From: Sporomusaceae bacterium
GTDB taxonomy: Bacteria; Bacillota_C; Negativicutes; Sporomusales_B; UBA7701
Direction of reading: 5' to 3'
Length of the DNA stretch: 7,980 nt
Assembly (NCBI GenBank): GCA_022839045.1
Contig: JALHDI010000146.1
Coordinates: forward strand, 1 to 7,980
Shown here piece by piece: positions 6,194 to 7,980 of this stretch (its first letter is position 1; each line of letters begins with the position of its first letter). A program made the translations under genes and the position numbers. A model generated the notes under the pieces. The model was not told where the DNA came from and did not search any database. It saw nothing but the letters and a program-made list of their open reading frames with translations.

Positions 6194-7300
6194 ATGCTTA
6201 GCCGGCGCCTCCTGAAAAATCTCGATATTACCGTCATTACCGTGACGGTTCTTCTTGTTCTTATCAGCCTTGTTATCATCGGCAGCGCCACCCACATCAA
6301 CACCCCCGGCGAAGACCGCTACTGGTACGTCCAGCGCCAGGGCTTTTTCGCCCTCGCCAACCTGGCGGTCATTTTCGTCCTGCTGCACTTCGACTACAAA
6401 TCGCTCGGCAAGTACGCCAATATCTTGTACGTCGTCAACCTCGTCATGCTGCTGGCGGTAATGTTTGTCGGCCAGTCGGCCCTCGGCGCGCAGCGCTGGA
6501 TCCAGATCGGCCCCATCAGCCTCCAGCCATCCGAATTCGCCAAGCTGATAATGATCGTCTCGCTGGCCCACCTTCTGGATAAACGGCAGGGCCGGCTCAA
6601 TACTTACAAGGACCTGGTGCCCATCTTCGCCTTCGTCGGCGTTCCCTTCCTCCTGGTGCTCAAGCAGCCCGACCTCGGCACCTCGCTCGTCTTTATCGCC
6701 ATCCTTTTCGGCATGATGTTCATCGCCGGCATCAGGATGAAGCATCTCGCCACCATCATCGGCGCGGGTATCGCCTTCATGCCGATATTCTGGCACTTTC
6801 TCAAGGACTACCAGAAAATGCGGCTGACCGTCTTCCTCGATCCCAATGTCGACCCGCTCGGCTCCGGCTACCATATCATTCAGTCGAAGATCGCCATCGG
6901 CTCGGGGATGCTGTTCGGCAAGGGCCTGTTCGCCGGCACGCAGAGCCAGCTTAACTTCCTGCCCGAGAACCACACCGACTTCATCTTCGCTGTCATCGGC
7001 GAGGAATTCGGGTTCGTAGGTTCGTTCGTCGTCCTCACCCTCTACCTCATTCTCCTCTACCGGGGAGTTAAGGTCGCCGGCGAGGCCCGCGACAACTTCG
7101 GCATGCTGCTCGCCACCGGCATCACCTCGATGCTCGCCTTCCATGTGCTGGTCAACGTCGGCATGACCGCCGGCATCATGCCGGTCACGGGAATCCCGCT
7201 GCCCCTCATGAGCTACGGGGTGAGCTCGCTCACCACCAACCTTGTCAGCATCGGCATCCTGCTCAACATTTACATGCGTCGGCAGAAGATACTCTTTTAG
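6194..7300 (+). CDS. rodA: Rod shape-determining protein RodA (SEDS peptidoglycan glycosyltransferase)
   Basis: Polytopic inner-membrane enzyme that polymerises lipid II into glycan strands together with PBP2 (mrdA at the window start) in the elongation complex. The 368-aa length is normal. About ten hydrophobic segments are visible, the first at 12-30 (ITVITVTVLLVLISLVIIG). SEDS hallmarks are GAQRWIQIG (98-106), LQPSEFAKL (110-118), KQPDLGTS (157-164), FLPENHTDFIFAVIGEEFGF (255-274, with the conserved putative catalytic Asp262), and the C-terminal GIPLPLMSYG (333-342). The ATG at 6194 follows GGAAGG (6175-6180) and AGGG (6183-6186); the latter is better spaced. It has its own promoter and is followed after 11 nt by a DUF3795 gene, probably cotranscribed. 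FtsW or SpoVE are the other SEDS members; the context with mrdA and min genes favours RodA. Confidence 0.95.
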   Translation: MLSRRLLKNLDITVITVTVLLVLISLVIIGSATHINTPGEDRYWYVQRQGFFALANLAVIFVLLHFDYKSLGKYANILYVVNLVMLLAVMFVGQSALGAQRWIQIGPISLQPSEFAKLIMIVSLAHLLDKRQGRLNTYKDLVPIFAFVGVPFLLVLKQPDLGTSLVFIAILFGMMFIAGIRMKHLATIIGAGIAFMPIFWHFLKDYQKMRLTVFLDPNVDPLGSGYHIIQSKIAIGSGMLFGKGLFAGTQSQLNFLPENHTDFIFAVIGEEFGFVGSFVVLTLYLILLYRGVKVAGEARDNFGMLLATGITSMLAFHVLVNVGMTAGIMPVTGIPLPLMSYGVSSLTTNLVSIGILLNIYMRRQKILF

Positions 7301-7311
7301 GGAGTGATCGC

Positions 7312-7755
7312 ATGGAATACCATGACGCCGTATCCCGCCTGGCGCCGTGCGGCCTGGACTGCAGCCGCTGCGCCGACTTCCGGCACGGCGAGATTCAGGC
7401 TCTGAGCACCCGGCTGAAGGAGCTGCTCGGCAACTATCAGCGGCTGGCCGCGATGAAGGCCGCCGGCCGCCCCGAGTTCGCCCACTACGGACAGTTCGCC
7501 GCCGTGCTGGAGTCGTTCGCCGCCGCGCCCTGCAGCGGCTGCCGGGGCAACAACGTCACCTGCCCGCTGGACTGCACCGCCAAAACATGCCACCGTGACA
7601 AAGGGGTGGATTTCTGCTTCCAGTGCGGCGAGTATCCCTGCGACAGGCAGTTCGAAGGCCGCCTCCGCGACCGTTGGCGGGCCATCAACGACCGCATGCG
7701 GGAGATCGGCGCCGCCGCTTACTGCGAGGAACAGGGCAAGCTGCCTAGATATTAA
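7312..7755 (+). CDS. DUF3795-type cysteine-rich protein
   Basis: Predicted 147-aa soluble protein of unknown function, with no signal peptide or membrane segment. It contains twelve cysteines in metal-site-like groups: APCGLDCSRC (C13, C17, C20), CSGCRG (C74, C77), CPLDCTAKTC (C84, C88, C93), CFQCGEYPC (C102, C105, C110) and C138. The opening CGLxCxxC and later CxGCRG/FCxxCxxYPC pattern is that of DUF3795 proteins, which are frequent in anaerobes and are presumed to bind zinc or an FeS cluster; that binding is inference. The ATG at 7312 follows GGAGTG (7301-7306) by 5 nt. It starts 11 nt after the rodA stop and ends just before an intrinsic terminator, so it is likely the last gene of a rodA transcript. 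Nothing in the sequence links it mechanistically to wall synthesis. Confidence 0.82.
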   Translation: MEYHDAVSRLAPCGLDCSRCADFRHGEIQALSTRLKELLGNYQRLAAMKAAGRPEFAHYGQFAAVLESFAAAPCSGCRGNNVTCPLDCTAKTCHRDKGVDFCFQCGEYPCDRQFEGRLRDRWRAINDRMREIGAAAYCEEQGKLPRY

Positions 7756-7766
7756 GTGCGATGAGC

Positions 7767-7797
7767 CCGGGGTGCGATTGTGCGCCCCGGTTTTTTT
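7767..7797 (+). terminator. Intrinsic terminator of the rodA-DUF3795 unit
   Basis: CCGGGGTGCG (7767-7776) pairs with TGCGCCCCGG (7781-7790), giving eight Watson-Crick and two G-U pairs around an ATTG loop, followed directly by seven T (7791-7797). It begins 11 nt after the DUF3795 stop codon. Confidence 0.92.
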
Positions 7798-7980
7798 ACG
7801 AATTGCAGCTTATCCCGGCATTTGGCCTTGCCGGACGCAAAGCTAGCCGTCCAATCGCCCGCGCCAAGTTTCGCTTATCAACGGCCGGTAAGCGTGTAGC
7901 TTGTGCACTTTTTTGTTATGTTTTTCCCCCTGCCGTCATATACATGCAAGTAGAGAATGCGACGTCTTGGCGGGGGGGGG
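7798..7980. other. Gene-free tail of the window
   Basis: I find no credible coding region on either strand. A short hairpin (CCGGCA 7815-7820 with TGCCGG 7829-7834) lacks a T-tract. An AT-rich stretch near 7911-7945 (with TATACA at 7939-7944) could belong to a promoter for a gene beyond the window, but no well-spaced -35 accompanies it. The last nine bases are all G (7972-7980). Confidence 0.5.

Noticed and set aside
6152..7144. Minus-strand open frame (330 codons) opposite rodA
   Set aside because: Glu/Asp/Gly-rich antisense shadow of the hydrophobic RodA coding strand; no homology or ribosome binding site.
7911..7950. Possible sporulation-type or sigma-A promoter near the window end
   Set aside because: TATACA is present but no -35 matches at acceptable spacing, and no downstream gene is visible within the window.

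Overview
The window looks like chromosomal DNA from a GC-rich, anaerobic, probably rod-shaped Firmicute. My best guess is the Negativicutes (Sporomusa-like). This rests on the combination of a PBP2/RodA elongation pair, a complete MinC-MinD-MinE set (MinE is absent from many Bacillus-type Firmicutes), a cytoplasmic molybdopterin oxidoreductase, Firmicute-type ribosome binding sites and sigma-A-like promoters. The placement is inference; there is no rRNA here to settle it.

Layout. (1) 1-1652, plus strand: 5'-truncated mrdA, the class B transpeptidase PBP2, closed by a strong intrinsic terminator. (2) 1703-3715, minus strand: a single-gene molybdopterin/[4Fe-4S] oxidoreductase with its own promoter, convergent to mrdA. 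(3) 3922-4137, plus strand: a small KTSC-domain protein. (4) 4239-5925, plus strand: minC, minD, minE in close array. minD is broken: about 44 nt covering the end of the Walker A motif and the following helix is missing, and the reading frame shifts. (5) 5928-6108: a 181-bp palindromic, gene-free element with imperfect terminal inverted repeats, starting 2 nt after the minE stop. (6) 6130-7797, plus strand: a consensus-like promoter, rodA (SEDS glycosyltransferase), a cysteine-rich DUF3795 protein 11 nt downstream, and an intrinsic terminator. (7) 7798-7980: no supportable gene; the window ends in a run of nine G.

How the genes fit together. PBP2 (transpeptidase) and RodA (glycan polymerase) form the core synthase of lateral-wall elongation, and MinCDE positions the division septum. 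The two sets are commonly clustered in Firmicutes. Here the cluster is split twice: the oppositely oriented molybdoenzyme with the KTSC gene lies between mrdA and minC, and the palindromic element lies between minE and rodA. rodA has its own promoter just after the element, which would keep it expressed.

The observations most worth following are the minD lesion (true inactivation or assembly error) and the structured 181-bp element. I do not see convincing evidence of a wholly new multi-gene system.
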